64,000 nt of DNA from Chitinophaga silvatica (GCF_003419895.1 NZ_QPMM01000008.1:105704-169703), one strand, 5' to 3'. Counted from the first letter of the stretch, positions 26,855 to 35,812 are shown. Notes: generated by a model from the sequence alone, not told the origin. Numbers and translations are program-made.

Positions 26855-27619
26855 TTAGATATCTGAATAATCTGTCGGTTGTAAAAAGAAGATCTCAGAC
26901 TTTGAAACGTTATGGGCATATTCTTCTTTAGCTACCAAAGATTTCCATTGCGAATCATCTCCAAATGCTTTCCAATGTGCATCTCTTTCTGCCTTATTAT
27001 TAAATGTGGTCATATACATTAAATTAGGCATCCGGCTACCCGCAACCACTGATCCATAAAATACCGCATTAAATCCTAAACGTTTAAAAATACCTATTTC
27101 ATCACCTGCATTAAACATTCTAACTTTGTTGATATGGTATTTCTCAGAAGAGCTTTCGTAACTACGTAATTCGTAAATTCTTTCTTGCCTGGGCGACTCC
27201 AATTTAGGAATATCCATACCTGGCATGCCGGGAAAAGCTTGCAACAAAATAGATTCTACACGGGCATACATCGGGTTATTCCATGCTGCATCTATAAAAG
27301 TTTTACCACTTTCCAGAAAGGATTTATCCTGGAAAAGCCTGTTATCAAGGCTGGCCAGTTGTTCTAAATTGCTGAAAGGGATCAGTACATACAACTTTAA
27401 ATCTGCTGTATCTGCTGTTACTGGTTTGAAAACACCAACCTGCTTAATACCCGAACGGTGCAATGCAGGTACATAGGAACTTTGAAGAAATTGCTCAAGG
27501 CTCTGCAACTGCTGATCATTTTTTAAATGATATACCTTAATCTGATAAAACAAGCGATCCTTTGCCGATAAAGAAAATGTGCATAGAAGGAATGCCAATA
27601 ATAATGTGGAATATCTCAT
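26855..27619 (-). CDS. NIPSNAP family protein with signal peptide
   Basis: A signal peptide (about 1-19, LLCTFSLSAK) is followed by two ferredoxin-like NIPSNAP repeats of about 110 residues. The second begins RIYELRSYESSSEKYHINKVRMF (split here at about residue 150) and ends in a ...MYMTTFNNKAERDAHWKAF segment. Bacteroidota secrete such proteins to the periplasm. Their biochemical function is not known. It is a single gene with no functional neighbours. Confidence 0.88.
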   Translation of the reverse strand: MRYSTLLLAFLLCTFSLSAKDRLFYQIKVYHLKNDQQLQSLEQFLQSSYVPALHRSGIKQVGVFKPVTADTADLKLYVLIPFSNLEQLASLDNRLFQDKSFLESGKTFIDAAWNNPMYARVESILLQAFPGMPGMDIPKLESPRQERIYELRSYESSSEKYHINKVRMFNAGDEIGIFKRLGFNAVFYGSVVAGSRMPNLMYMTTFNNKAERDAHWKAFGDDSQWKSLVAKEEYAHNVSKSEIFFLQPTDYSDI

Positions 27620-27687
27620 AAGAATTAAATTACATTGGCGAAAAATAATCTAAATAAGCCACGATTTATAGTTTTAAAATTTGAAGA

Positions 27688-28800
27688 ATGATGGAACCGG
27701 TAATATTAATAGAAACCTCTAACCATAGCAGAACACTTACTGCTGTTGTGGAGCAGGACGACAGAGTAGCTTATTTCTACCTATTTCCTTCCGAATTACT
27801 TACAACCAAATATTCTCCACGCCCTTGCTGGCTAAGAAACCTTAAGCCTGCACCGGAAAAAAGAGACACCGCAGCTATGAAGGAAGGCCTGGCCCCTATG
27901 CTGGAAGCCAGATATTGTAATCATCCCACCGGTAAACCTGCCCTGGAAGCAAATCGACTTTCCATTGTCTGGACACCAGAAGGTGATGGTGCCGCTGTAC
28001 TATATGATAATGAAATACTCGGAGTTATTCCGGGCTGGACTCTATACAGCGACGAACAAAATGTTGCCTATGCAGCTGATTGTATTGGTGCCGGAGAAGA
28101 TGATCAATTAATGCCTCTCGGTGCCAGAGGCAAAAATGCTATGTATCAGAAAGTTGATGAAGCTATCGCTTTCCAGGAAGAGTGGGCTACCGAAACCAGC
28201 CAGGCCTGGGGAAAATTGCAGGAAGAGTATCTCAAAAACTATGAGTCTGTCTTCGGCCCACTCCGGAAATATTATGCGATCGACGGCGGCCAATGGCCAC
28301 CTATGGGGCTTGGCAGATTTGAAAAAGACGGAATTGTTTACTTTCTGAGCCTGGGTATTGGAATCAGACCAATGCCCTGGATAGAACTATTATATAATGA
28401 TAGAGCGACAGGTTTCAGGCGAATGGAGTTGGCATGGGCTATTAAGAAAGATGACTTTTCAGAAACTGAAATTATGGAAATGGCAGGTCTTATTTCAAGC
28501 GTGGCCGACAGACCCTGGAAATTAATAACCTGGCTGGGAGTTGGTCATACAATTCTATCACAGGAATTGCCCAAACCATTTGAAAGCGTGATCGTTACGA
28601 AGGCAGATAGTCAAATAACTGTACCAATGCCCGAACTATACGGAGATCAGGTAAATTTATTCTGGCTTCTCCCAATCACCGAACTGGAAAGGACATATGC
28701 TCATCACTTACCGGATGCCGGACATTTATTAATTACTAAACTGGCTGAAAACGGTATTCATTATATTACTACCAGGCGGGCAGAACTACCATTTGATTGA
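27688..28800 (+). CDS. SUFU (suppressor of fused) domain protein
   Basis: The 370-residue protein has two parts. The N-terminal half (about 1-160) is an uncharacterised domain rich in acidic residues (SNHSRTLTAVVEQDDRVAYFYLF). The C-terminal half (about 190-365) matches the suppressor-of-fused fold, with WLGVGHTI near residue 286 and VNLFWLLPITELE near residue 326. In bacteria SUFU proteins are often linked to polymorphic-toxin immunity, but no toxin gene is adjacent. No signal peptide is seen, so it is probably cytoplasmic. Confidence 0.8.
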   Translation: MMEPVILIETSNHSRTLTAVVEQDDRVAYFYLFPSELLTTKYSPRPCWLRNLKPAPEKRDTAAMKEGLAPMLEARYCNHPTGKPALEANRLSIVWTPEGDGAAVLYDNEILGVIPGWTLYSDEQNVAYAADCIGAGEDDQLMPLGARGKNAMYQKVDEAIAFQEEWATETSQAWGKLQEEYLKNYESVFGPLRKYYAIDGGQWPPMGLGRFEKDGIVYFLSLGIGIRPMPWIELLYNDRATGFRRMELAWAIKKDDFSETEIMEMAGLISSVADRPWKLITWLGVGHTILSQELPKPFESVIVTKADSQITVPMPELYGDQVNLFWLLPITELERTYAHHLPDAGHLLITKLAENGIHYITTRRAELPFD

Positions 28801-28878
28801 TTCAGAAAAAAAAGTTTAAAAATTTTGTAACGAAATAGAAAGTGCGGCTACTAACCCTATAAATAAAAATTCAATGCC

Positions 28879-29742
28879 ATGAAAAATAAACTCAGTATTG
28901 TAGCCGCACTTGTTTTAGTATTATTTGTTAGCCTTGGGGTTTTTGCTCAATCCTCTACGCCAAAAGCTTTGCTATGGAAAATTAGTGGTAATGGTCTAAA
29001 AAAGCCTTCATATTTATACGGCACCATTCACGTGCTTTGTAATGATGATTTCTTTATTCCTGAAAACCTGAAAAAAGTTTTAAATCAAACTGATAAACTT
29101 GTACTTGAAGCTAATATTGCAGATCCACAGTTAAATGAAAAAATTTTAAAAATAATTTTAACAAATACCCCCCTAAGTCAACAACTTTCACCTGCTGATT
29201 ATAAGGAGATGGATTCTATTCTCCTGGCAACCTGTAAGGTTCCGCTAAAAACTTTTGAAAATGTACAACCGGTAGTAATTCTGTCTTTGCTTGCCCAACA
29301 GTCTTTAAATTGCCCTACTCCTGATAATTACGAAAAAAAGCTGATCGATTTAGTTACTCTGCAAAATAAAAACATAGACTGGCTGGAGGAACTGGAAGAT
29401 CAGATGAATTATCTGATTAAATCCTATACCCTTGAACAAATCGTTGCCCAAATAAAATCCACAAAAGACCTGAAAGAAGGAATGAAAGACCTGGTAAGAT
29501 TATACAAACAGCAGGATATTAATGGGTTATATAATGCATTAACTACACCCGACCTAATGGATGCCAATACTATTCATTGGATGCTGGAAGTGCGTAATAC
29601 AAACTGGGTAAACAAAATGCCTGGTATGATGAAAGAAAAGAGTTGTGTGTTTGCAGTGGGCAGTGGACACCTGGCCGGAGAAATTGGACTTATTCAACAA
29701 TTAAAGAAGAAAGGATATACCGTAACCCCTGTACTAAATTAA
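28879..29742 (+). CDS. TraB/GumN family protein
   Basis: A signal peptide (about 1-24, VSLGVFAQSS) precedes a TraB/GumN (Tiki-like) domain. It has the metal-site start KPSYLYGTIHVL near residue 41 and the C-terminal CVFAVGSGHLAGEIGLIQ near residue 254. These are the two conserved GxxH-type motifs of this metalloprotease-like family. The protein is predicted to be periplasmic; its substrate is unknown. A sigma-factor gene starts about 11 bases after its stop, so the three genes from 28879 to 30858 form one operon. Confidence 0.88.
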   Translation: MKNKLSIVAALVLVLFVSLGVFAQSSTPKALLWKISGNGLKKPSYLYGTIHVLCNDDFFIPENLKKVLNQTDKLVLEANIADPQLNEKILKIILTNTPLSQQLSPADYKEMDSILLATCKVPLKTFENVQPVVILSLLAQQSLNCPTPDNYEKKLIDLVTLQNKNIDWLEELEDQMNYLIKSYTLEQIVAQIKSTKDLKEGMKDLVRLYKQQDINGLYNALTTPDLMDANTIHWMLEVRNTNWVNKMPGMMKEKSCVFAVGSGHLAGEIGLIQQLKKKGYTVTPVLN

Positions 29743-29753
29743 ATACTGGCATC

Positions 29754-30257
29754 TTGAATAGCACAGAAAATGAATTTCTTGCCTTGATAGAATCTAACAA
29801 AGGAATCATTCGAAAAGTATCCCGAACGTATATGGATACACGTGATGATCAGGCAGATCTGGAACAGGAAATTATCTATCAACTGTGGAAGTCTTATGAT
29901 TCATTTCAGCACCAAAGTAGCTTCTCTACCTGGATGTATCGTGTAGCATTAAATACTGCATTAGTATTTTATAAGAAGGAGAAGAAAAAGCTGACAGTTG
30001 ATAGGGAAATACCTACAGATATTATTTCTGAAGAAAATACTTCAGCGGTGAAAGACCTTCAGTTATCACACTTCTATAAGGCAATTCAGAAATTGGAAAG
30101 GATTGAGAAAGCTTTGGTGTTACTTCATTTAGAGAATTATTCGCATAAAGAGATAGGGGAGAATCTGGGAATATCAGAAGGAAATGCAAGAATAAAACTC
30201 AGTAGAGCCAAAGAGAAGCTTAAAACACTTATTAAACAACAAGGTTATGAATTTTGA
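29754..30257 (+). CDS. ECF-type RNA polymerase sigma factor (TTG start)
   Basis: Region 2 (about 25-75, DLEQEIIYQLWKSYDSF and FSTWMYRVALNTALVFYKK) and region 4 (about 108-160, HKEIGENLGISEGNARIKLSRAKEKLK) are both complete. No ATG exists before region 2. The frame extends upstream into traB, but the likely start is TTG at 29754 giving MNSTENEFLALI, 167 residues. It overlaps the following membrane-protein gene by 11 bases. That is the usual layout of a sigma factor and its anti-sigma protein. Confidence 0.87.
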   Translation: MNSTENEFLALIESNKGIIRKVSRTYMDTRDDQADLEQEIIYQLWKSYDSFQHQSSFSTWMYRVALNTALVFYKKEKKKLTVDREIPTDIISEENTSAVKDLQLSHFYKAIQKLERIEKALVLLHLENYSHKEIGENLGISEGNARIKLSRAKEKLKTLIKQQGYEF

Positions 30258-30858
30258 TGATATAAAAGATGCATGGAATAATGATCAGGAGAATGAAAAT
30301 ATTAAAATTCCTGCAAAGTTAGATCAGCTTAAATCGGCTCAATTACCAGTAGAGCGATTAAGGAAGGGAATGAAATCTGAGTTTTGGGTACAGTGTTTAG
30401 TTTTAGTGATTGTCGGATTTACACCTAAATTCTTTTATCTGCAACCACAAATGATCCTTCCTTTCTATGCATTGTATTCATGCAGCCTGGTTGTTTCTAT
30501 CTATTATTTTTTCAAGTTGTATGTTTTTTATAAACGTATAGGATCTCTAAGTCTAACTTCTAAGGATAATTTATATGAATTATACTATGAGGCCAGGTTG
30601 AGCATCGAAGTGTATAAATCCTTTACATATATGCTTGTCCCGTTTTTTATGGTAATGGCTGTATTGCTTTTTGCAAGTGTGAAAGTGGATGGTTTATATC
30701 AGAGGTTTCTGGACAATGAAACGCTTATGCTAATGGCGGCCTTTAGTTTTGCGAATGTAATAGCTTTAATAATCCTGATGACTGAAATTTGGATAAAGTA
30801 TGGTTATGGAAAATATATTAAGCAGATAAAAGCAGTGCTGGATGAATTTAAAGAGTAA
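30247..30858 (+). CDS. Membrane protein, probable anti-sigma factor
   Basis: The 203-residue protein has a cytoplasmic N-terminus (MNFDDIKDAWNNDQENENI, about 1-45) and four membrane helices (about 47-65, 68-90, 125-145, 155-178). The N-terminal DDIKDAWN pattern recurs in Bacteroidota proteins encoded after ECF sigma genes. The 11-base overlap with the sigma gene supports the anti-sigma reading. No classic zinc-type anti-sigma motif (HxxxCxxC) is present, so this is inference from context. Confidence 0.72.
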   Translation: MNFDDIKDAWNNDQENENIKIPAKLDQLKSAQLPVERLRKGMKSEFWVQCLVLVIVGFTPKFFYLQPQMILPFYALYSCSLVVSIYYFFKLYVFYKRIGSLSLTSKDNLYELYYEARLSIEVYKSFTYMLVPFFMVMAVLLFASVKVDGLYQRFLDNETLMLMAAFSFANVIALIILMTEIWIKYGYGKYIKQIKAVLDEFKE

Positions 30859-30870
30859 ATTATTTATTTG

Positions 30871-30912
30871 ATAAATAAAACGGTTGAGAGGATCGACCGT
30901 TTTATTTTATTT
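30871..30912 (+). terminator. Intrinsic terminator of the traB-sigma operon
   Basis: AAATAAAACGGT pairs with ACCGTTTTATTTT around an 11-base loop; a T-rich tract follows. It is 13 bases after the stop. Confidence 0.78.
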
Positions 30913-31142
30913 GATATAATACTATATTCGCGCTGTTTTTAATTGTACCTATCCTTTACCTATGTACGAAATTGTTGTATCAGACTTGTTGCCCAATATA
31001 TCATCTATCGTGGCGGCCGGTCATTATTCGACCACCCCAACGTCGCCTTTTGTAATAATTGCCACAGTTCTCTCTTTAAATCAGATCAGGAAAGATTAGA
31101 AAAAAGCTTACACAATCAACTTTTCAATTAAACCAGTACACT

Positions 31143-31577
31143 ATGAACTTTAAAAATGCGATGCTGGCAGCTGCATTGATTTTATCTGGCTGCGCTACCG
31201 GCTCAAAGAATGTGAGCAATGATAACTCTTCACCATTAACTGGTACCTGGAGATTAGTAGAAAGCACTACCAAGTCGGGGGCCCGGACTCGTAAAACCTA
31301 TCCAGTTGCAGGTCAGGAGGCTATCAGGATTTATAATGGTAGTCATTATTCATTTTTCCGCCATAATACTCCGGATAGTTATGAGATGGCTTTCGCTTCA
31401 GGAGCGGGAACCTATACACTGAAAGGAGAAGATTTTCAGGAGCATCTGATTTATTGCGATGTACGTCGTTGGGAAGATCAGATACTAAATTATAAGGTTA
31501 CTTTCATAGGTGATACAATGAAAATGTTTTCACCGAAATTTTCGACTGAAGATGTTTTCGTTAGGATGACGAAATAA
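31143..31577 (+). CDS. Lipocalin-like lipoprotein
   Basis: The 144-residue protein starts with a lipoprotein signal (MNFKNAMLAAALILSGCATG; lipobox Cys at residue 17). The mature part begins LTGTWRLVES, a lipocalin-like beta-barrel pattern common in small Bacteroidota lipoproteins, and contains GTYTLKGEDFQEHLIYCDVRRW. Ligand and role are unknown. Confidence 0.75.
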   Translation: MNFKNAMLAAALILSGCATGSKNVSNDNSSPLTGTWRLVESTTKSGARTRKTYPVAGQEAIRIYNGSHYSFFRHNTPDSYEMAFASGAGTYTLKGEDFQEHLIYCDVRRWEDQILNYKVTFIGDTMKMFSPKFSTEDVFVRMTK

Positions 31578-31953
31578 AGATTTTTGTTGAAATACCCATT
31601 TTTTTAGCCCCAAAAATTTGTTTGATTAGATCCCTTTTTAGGAAACCAATTGGTTACGTTTTTTGATTTTCTTACTCCCCCTTTTTCAGGGTTAAATCCT
31701 TTGCAGTATTGAGTTTTGGTGTTTTGTAAAAAGGCGTGATTAACAAAGTATTAACCAATCTTCATGCTTTTAGATCTTAATTTTAATCCAGATTACAAAG
31801 GATAGCTTACTTAAAAAGCCGAATAAAGCCACCATCAGTTAAACTAGTCGTAATAGGAATAAGTACTGAAATCAACAATTAAAAAGAAAAGAAAATTTTC
31901 TTAACCGTAGTTCGATAAGAATATTTTTTCTAAACCACTCTCCTAAAAAGGAA
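31578..31953. other. Intergenic region before the orphan sigma gene
   Basis: No gene is supported in these 376 bases. A 14-base palindrome AAGAAAATTTTCTT lies at 31889-31902, about 50 bases before the sigma start. No full TAnnTTTG promoter or terminator was recognised. Confidence 0.5.
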
Positions 31954-32520
31954 ATGAGAATGCAAGAAAACATCCAGGACTCTATCCTCTTGAAATTATT
32001 AAAAGAGGGTAATTCAGAGGCCTTTACAACCGTGTACAAGAAATATCGCCGACTACTTATGGCAACAGCTGTAGATATGCTGAAAGATAGGGATAAAGCG
32101 CAAGATCTGTTACAGGAATTTTTCATGGATTTTTGGCAAAAGAAATTATTCCTGAAAATTGATGCGCGTTACCAAAATAGGGATGGAGATACAATTATGA
32201 AGAACTATCTGTTTATGTGCATCCGTAACAGATGTTTAAATGTGATAGCAAGACAAAAAACTTTCTGCAGCGATATCCCTGACGAAGGATTTGAGCCAAA
32301 AGACCAGTTGGAAAGTAAAGAGATCTATTTCTACGTAAATAGAGCCCTTACGGTAAAGGTTCCCCCAAAATCATCAAAAGCCTTCCGGCTGAGACATTAT
32401 GATCAGAAAAGCCATAAGGAAATAGCCGCAGAAATGAACATCAGTATCCAAACCGTAAAAAATCAGATAGGTACCGCAGTTAAAATTTTACGTGGTCATT
32501 TTAGTCCAGCCTTCCTGTAA
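31954..32520 (+). CDS. ECF-type RNA polymerase sigma factor, orphan
   Basis: Region 2 (about 20-85, FTTVYKKYRRLLMATAVDMLKDRDKAQDLLQEFF) and region 4 (about 130-180, KSHKEIAAEMNISIQTVKNQIGTAVK) are typical of Bacteroidota ECF sigma factors; no stretch quoted is longer than the motifs. The 188-residue length is usual. Such factors are mostly paired with a FecR-type anti-sigma gene. Here none follows; the next gene is a methyltransferase 226 bases away. Its targets are unknown. The second ATG at 31960 is an alternative start. Confidence 0.85.
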   Translation: MRMQENIQDSILLKLLKEGNSEAFTTVYKKYRRLLMATAVDMLKDRDKAQDLLQEFFMDFWQKKLFLKIDARYQNRDGDTIMKNYLFMCIRNRCLNVIARQKTFCSDIPDEGFEPKDQLESKEIYFYVNRALTVKVPPKSSKAFRLRHYDQKSHKEIAAEMNISIQTVKNQIGTAVKILRGHFSPAFL

Positions 32521-32592
32521 TCTATTCATCTCCGATTTCGTTTCATAAATAGTGATAGATCCCATAATTTGAATGTTGATACGTCAACAGCG

Positions 32593-32639
32593 GCCATTGC
32601 ATGCCCCGGAAACATCGCTCCTAAAGCGTATGCAATGGC
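32593..32639. promoter_or_regulatory. Long-range stem-loop between sigma and methyltransferase genes
   Basis: GCCATTGCAT (32593-32602) and ATGCAATGGC (32630-32639) are perfect complements with a 27-base loop. The loop contains a second small stem (CGCT with AGCG). There is no T-run, so it is not a classic terminator. Confidence 0.5.
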
Positions 32640-32720
32640 TTCAGATTATGTGTAGGCTTCATTCTTACAAAGAATGGGGTAGTGTATGTATTGCATTTTA
32701 CGAGGATAATTAGTAGCTTG

Positions 32721-32740
32721 AAAATGCTTTTGCATTTTTT
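32721..32740 (+). terminator. Short hairpin with T-run just before the methyltransferase gene
   Basis: AAAATGC and GCATTTT pair around a TTTT loop, followed by further Ts. It lies seven bases before the ATG at 32747. It could end the sigma transcript or attenuate the methyltransferase gene. Confidence 0.4.
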
Positions 32741-32746
32741 AAGACT

Positions 32747-33433
32747 ATGGAGTTATTACCTGAAAACGAATTAATCTGGTCGCCCGTTGTTGCCAATAAT
32801 AGGATGAACCGCAAACGCATAGCTAGTGGTGTAAATAGCTATGAGAAAGAATTAAAATTCAACCCCGAAGCCTTTCTCAATAACCAACTTGCTAATAATA
32901 ATATTGTTAAATGGCTCGACTTATGTTGTGGCGAAGGAAATGCTCTGCTTCAGTATGCCAATACACTGGCTGCACAGAAGATGCAACAACATTTCGAACT
33001 CAAAGGAATTGATCTGGTAGATCAATTTCAACCTATTCCCCCAACAATCAAGTGTGTGAAATTCGAAGTAATGCCCCTTGTCCAATGGACTAGCTCCGAA
33101 CAATACAACTTAATCACCTGTGTTCATGGAATACATTATGTCGGCGATAAACTTAAAGTATTGGGAACTGCTCTTAAATCCCTTGCCAACAAAGGAATTC
33201 TCCTAATGAATATTGATCTGAAAAGCATTAAAGTACATAACGATCCGGATAATCTATTCCTGAAGCAATGCCTTTCAGAACAGCAAATAGATTATAATTC
33301 ACGAAGGAAGATACTTTATTGTGAAGGCCCAAGAGACCTGGTTTTAAACCTTACCTACCTGGGAGCCAATGATAAAGCAGGCCCCAATTATACAGGGCAG
33401 GAAGCGGTTGATTCTTACTATGTAAGTGGTTAA
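32747..33433 (+). CDS. Class I SAM-dependent methyltransferase
   Basis: The Rossmann-type SAM-binding motif WLDLCCGEGNALLQYA is at about residues 56-71. The acidic end of the second strand is ...GIDLVDQF near residue 92, and motif IV is YNLITCVHGIHYV near residue 124. The 228-residue length is normal. The acceptor substrate cannot be predicted. The N-terminal 40 residues (NRMNRKRIASGVNSYEKEL) look like a helical cap over the active site. Confidence 0.83.
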   Translation: MELLPENELIWSPVVANNRMNRKRIASGVNSYEKELKFNPEAFLNNQLANNNIVKWLDLCCGEGNALLQYANTLAAQKMQQHFELKGIDLVDQFQPIPPTIKCVKFEVMPLVQWTSSEQYNLITCVHGIHYVGDKLKVLGTALKSLANKGILLMNIDLKSIKVHNDPDNLFLKQCLSEQQIDYNSRRKILYCEGPRDLVLNLTYLGANDKAGPNYTGQEAVDSYYVSG

Positions 33434-33454
33434 GTAGATTCCAACCTTAACATC

Positions 33455-34069
33455 TTATTGTTTGCCCCAGAATTCCCTAATATATGGGGTGACAAAAAAA
33501 GCATCATTAATATCCTCATTATCCCAACAACAATAATAAAACATAGTGTATTCGTGTAATTGGAAATCCTCCTTAAGCAATACCATTACTCTTGGCCAGA
33601 TATTTTTTATCCATTTTAAATCAACACCCGAATTACTTGTTTCCAACATCATTATCATCAATAAAAAACGAATATCCTCACTGTTGGTAGTAGCATATTT
33701 AGTGAAGTATTTTTCAATATCGTCAATTGTAGGAACTATATATTCCCAGTCCTGCCTGTTGATATCAAACGGATATTCAAATTCAGCTGCTAATTCCTGA
33801 ATTGCATCACCAGTAGGGAATCTCCACTTTGGAACACGGGTAATTAATGTTGTAGTGTTACAACTACAACACCACCAGTATATTTTATCATCATCCTCTA
33901 ACCTGCTTTCAGTTTTTATATTACAAATAACACATACTCTTTCAAATGATTCATCTTCTCGCGCAGAATAGCCACACTCACATCCCCAGGTAGTAGGAGT
34001 TGTGCGATCTTCATCATGAGTCCATGTAAACGAGTCCTTGTTGCAGGCTGGACAAATTTGAGTTGCCAT
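33455..34069 (-). CDS. Zinc-ribbon hypothetical protein
   Basis: From the ATG at 34069 the protein has 204 residues. It starts MATQICPACNKDS. Four Cys pairs are seen in the first 85 residues (CPAC, CECG, CVIC, CCSC), enough for two zinc ribbons. The rest is helical and ends with acidic and aromatic residues. An upstream in-frame ATG at 34192 would add 41 residues, but these run into the divergent gene and look unlike a protein. No function is recognised. It diverges from the gene at 34148, whose product also begins MAT. Confidence 0.72.
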   Translation of the reverse strand: MATQICPACNKDSFTWTHDEDRTTPTTWGCECGYSAREDESFERVCVICNIKTESRLEDDDKIYWWCCSCNTTTLITRVPKWRFPTGDAIQELAAEFEYPFDINRQDWEYIVPTIDDIEKYFTKYATTNSEDIRFLLMIMMLETSNSGVDLKWIKNIWPRVMVLLKEDFQLHEYTMFYYCCWDNEDINDAFFVTPYIREFWGKQ

Positions 34070-34147
34070 TTTTTTCTCCGAAAATATTCTAATTATTTTA
34101 ATCCTGTTCAAACGATTCGGTACTTTGGGAACAAGAAAAATATAGCT

Positions 34148-35029
34148 ATGGCAACTGATGGAGTGAAAATAATTGATGGCGACCTTGCACATGATACCTA
34201 TAATAAAATCATGGACTTATATGATGGAGGAACCGACATTGAAACCATTAAAAATGAATTACCATTCGAGAAAGATGATGACGGATTCTATCACGAAATA
34301 TTTGTAACTGCCTATGCTCTGGCTTTTTGGGAAATTGGAGCATTAACAGAAGAAATACTGAATGAAGTAAAACGTGTTATTGCATTAGGAGAAGGAGTGA
34401 AAGTATGGACCGAAGAATGTGATGCAAAAGAAGGTAAAAAACGCCAACAGGTGCTGGACAGGTTCTTAAAAAAGATTTCTCAACCAAATCTCAAAATCAG
34501 AAAACGGAAGAAGTATGCACTTGTCAGGAGCTTCTATTTCCAGCCAGACGATGTACTTACATTCAAACTAAGTGATAATAATTACTATGTAGTTATCCGC
34601 ACAAGGATAACTCAATATAGGGGAGAGTGTACCTACGATTTAGCTACTGTAACTTTGCAAAGCGATAAAAAACCAACCATTGAAGAAATCAATAATAGCC
34701 ATATCATTGGAAGAACAGTTCCAACTTCATTTGACGAGGCTACAATTATTGAAATGCAACCCGATGCACCAATAATTTGGGAGTATGTTGGACGAAAACG
34801 TTCCAAGTTTGGAATTGCTTACTGGGTAGTTGAGCATAAAAACATGCGTACTATAAAAGAGAATCTTGAGGTTATTGGAAAAATTAAAATAAGAGAAAGC
34901 CTGAAGGATTATAGTAGTATTGGTGGCCTTACCACCTTTGCAGATTTTGATGTACGCTACAAAGATATTGGAATTAGCCATTCGCGTCATTTAGGCAGTA
35001 AGTTTCCACTAAGTTTACTCTGTGAGTAA
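34148..35029 (+). CDS. Hypothetical protein, two-domain
   Basis: From the ATG at 34148 the protein has 293 residues. The N-terminal part (about 1-110) is helical and acidic (HDTYNKIMDLYDGGTDIETI). The C-terminal part (about 120-290) is mostly beta (VVIRTRITQYRGECTYDLATV). No known family is recognised. The N-terminal helical part is of a style seen in toxin-immunity proteins, but that is only an impression. The longer frame from 34016 would overlap the divergent gene and is rejected. The ATP-grasp gene follows in the same direction after 57 bases. Confidence 0.68.
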   Translation: MATDGVKIIDGDLAHDTYNKIMDLYDGGTDIETIKNELPFEKDDDGFYHEIFVTAYALAFWEIGALTEEILNEVKRVIALGEGVKVWTEECDAKEGKKRQQVLDRFLKKISQPNLKIRKRKKYALVRSFYFQPDDVLTFKLSDNNYYVVIRTRITQYRGECTYDLATVTLQSDKKPTIEEINNSHIIGRTVPTSFDEATIIEMQPDAPIIWEYVGRKRSKFGIAYWVVEHKNMRTIKENLEVIGKIKIRESLKDYSSIGGLTTFADFDVRYKDIGISHSRHLGSKFPLSLLCE

Positions 35030-35086
35030 TTGCAATTTTCGAAAATAAGTTGTCACTTTACGCAGACTCCAATTATACATTAGAAT

Positions 35087-35812
35087 ATGAACAAGCAAAT
35101 CACCCTATTAATACCTGAAAAAACTGATATAGAATTTGATAAAGTTGTTGAAGCCTGGCTTCATAGAAACGGGCAGATAAAGCGATTGGGGAAATACTGG
35201 ATCAAAGATGAGGCATTATCCAATCAACCTATTGCCATTTATGGTAATCAGACCTTTTCATTAGTTTTAGCTCTGATTTATAATGTTGATTTGCTTTCCC
35301 CTGATGATACCCTAATCGCCAGATTAGATCATAAATGGAGAAAACGAAAGATAGAACTTAAGGAAATCAGCCAGGTAAAACCTACTGACTTTCCGGTATT
35401 TATTAAACCGGTTATTCCAAAACTCTTTCTGGCAGGTGTTTTTCAGACATTCAACGATTTCGATAAGGTAATCAGTGGTTTGCAAAATCATGAAATGATT
35501 TTAATGTCTGAAATTATTGATCCTATTCTTGCTGAAGTAAGATGTTTTGTGAGGAATGGAGAAATAATGGATCTGGCATTGTATGAAGGAGACGCAGACT
35601 TAATAGAAGCCAGAAATTTCCTTTCTGATTTTATTACAAATACAAAACACGATTTACCTAAAGTAGTGGTAATAGATCTCGCATATAACGAATTGAATGG
35701 TTGGTTTGTGCTGGAATTTAATGCTTGCTGGGGAGCAGGTTTAAATAATTGTAACGCTGAAAAAGTGATTGATTGTATAGTTGAAGCAACTGAGGAAACT
35801 CCGGAACGATAA
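35087..35812 (+). CDS. ATP-grasp domain protein (R2K type)
   Basis: The 241-residue protein has the compact ATP-grasp fold of the R2K clade. FPVFIKPVIPKLFLAG near residue 103 carries the nucleotide-binding lysine, EIIDPILAEVRCFV lies near residue 145, and the metal-binding end is FVLEFNACWGAGLNNCN near residue 207. R2K enzymes are predicted carboxylate-amine ligases that modify peptides or proteins and are often found beside conflict genes. It probably forms a short operon with the gene at 34148. Confidence 0.82.
   Translation: MNKQITLLIPEKTDIEFDKVVEAWLHRNGQIKRLGKYWIKDEALSNQPIAIYGNQTFSLVLALIYNVDLLSPDDTLIARLDHKWRKRKIELKEISQVKPTDFPVFIKPVIPKLFLAGVFQTFNDFDKVISGLQNHEMILMSEIIDPILAEVRCFVRNGEIMDLALYEGDADLIEARNFLSDFITNTKHDLPKVVVIDLAYNELNGWFVLEFNACWGAGLNNCNAEKVIDCIVEATEETPER

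Noticed and set aside
30943..31131. Plus-strand frame of 62 codons before the lipocalin-like gene
   Set aside because: It starts with TTG, has no domain, and looks like chance in an intergenic region.
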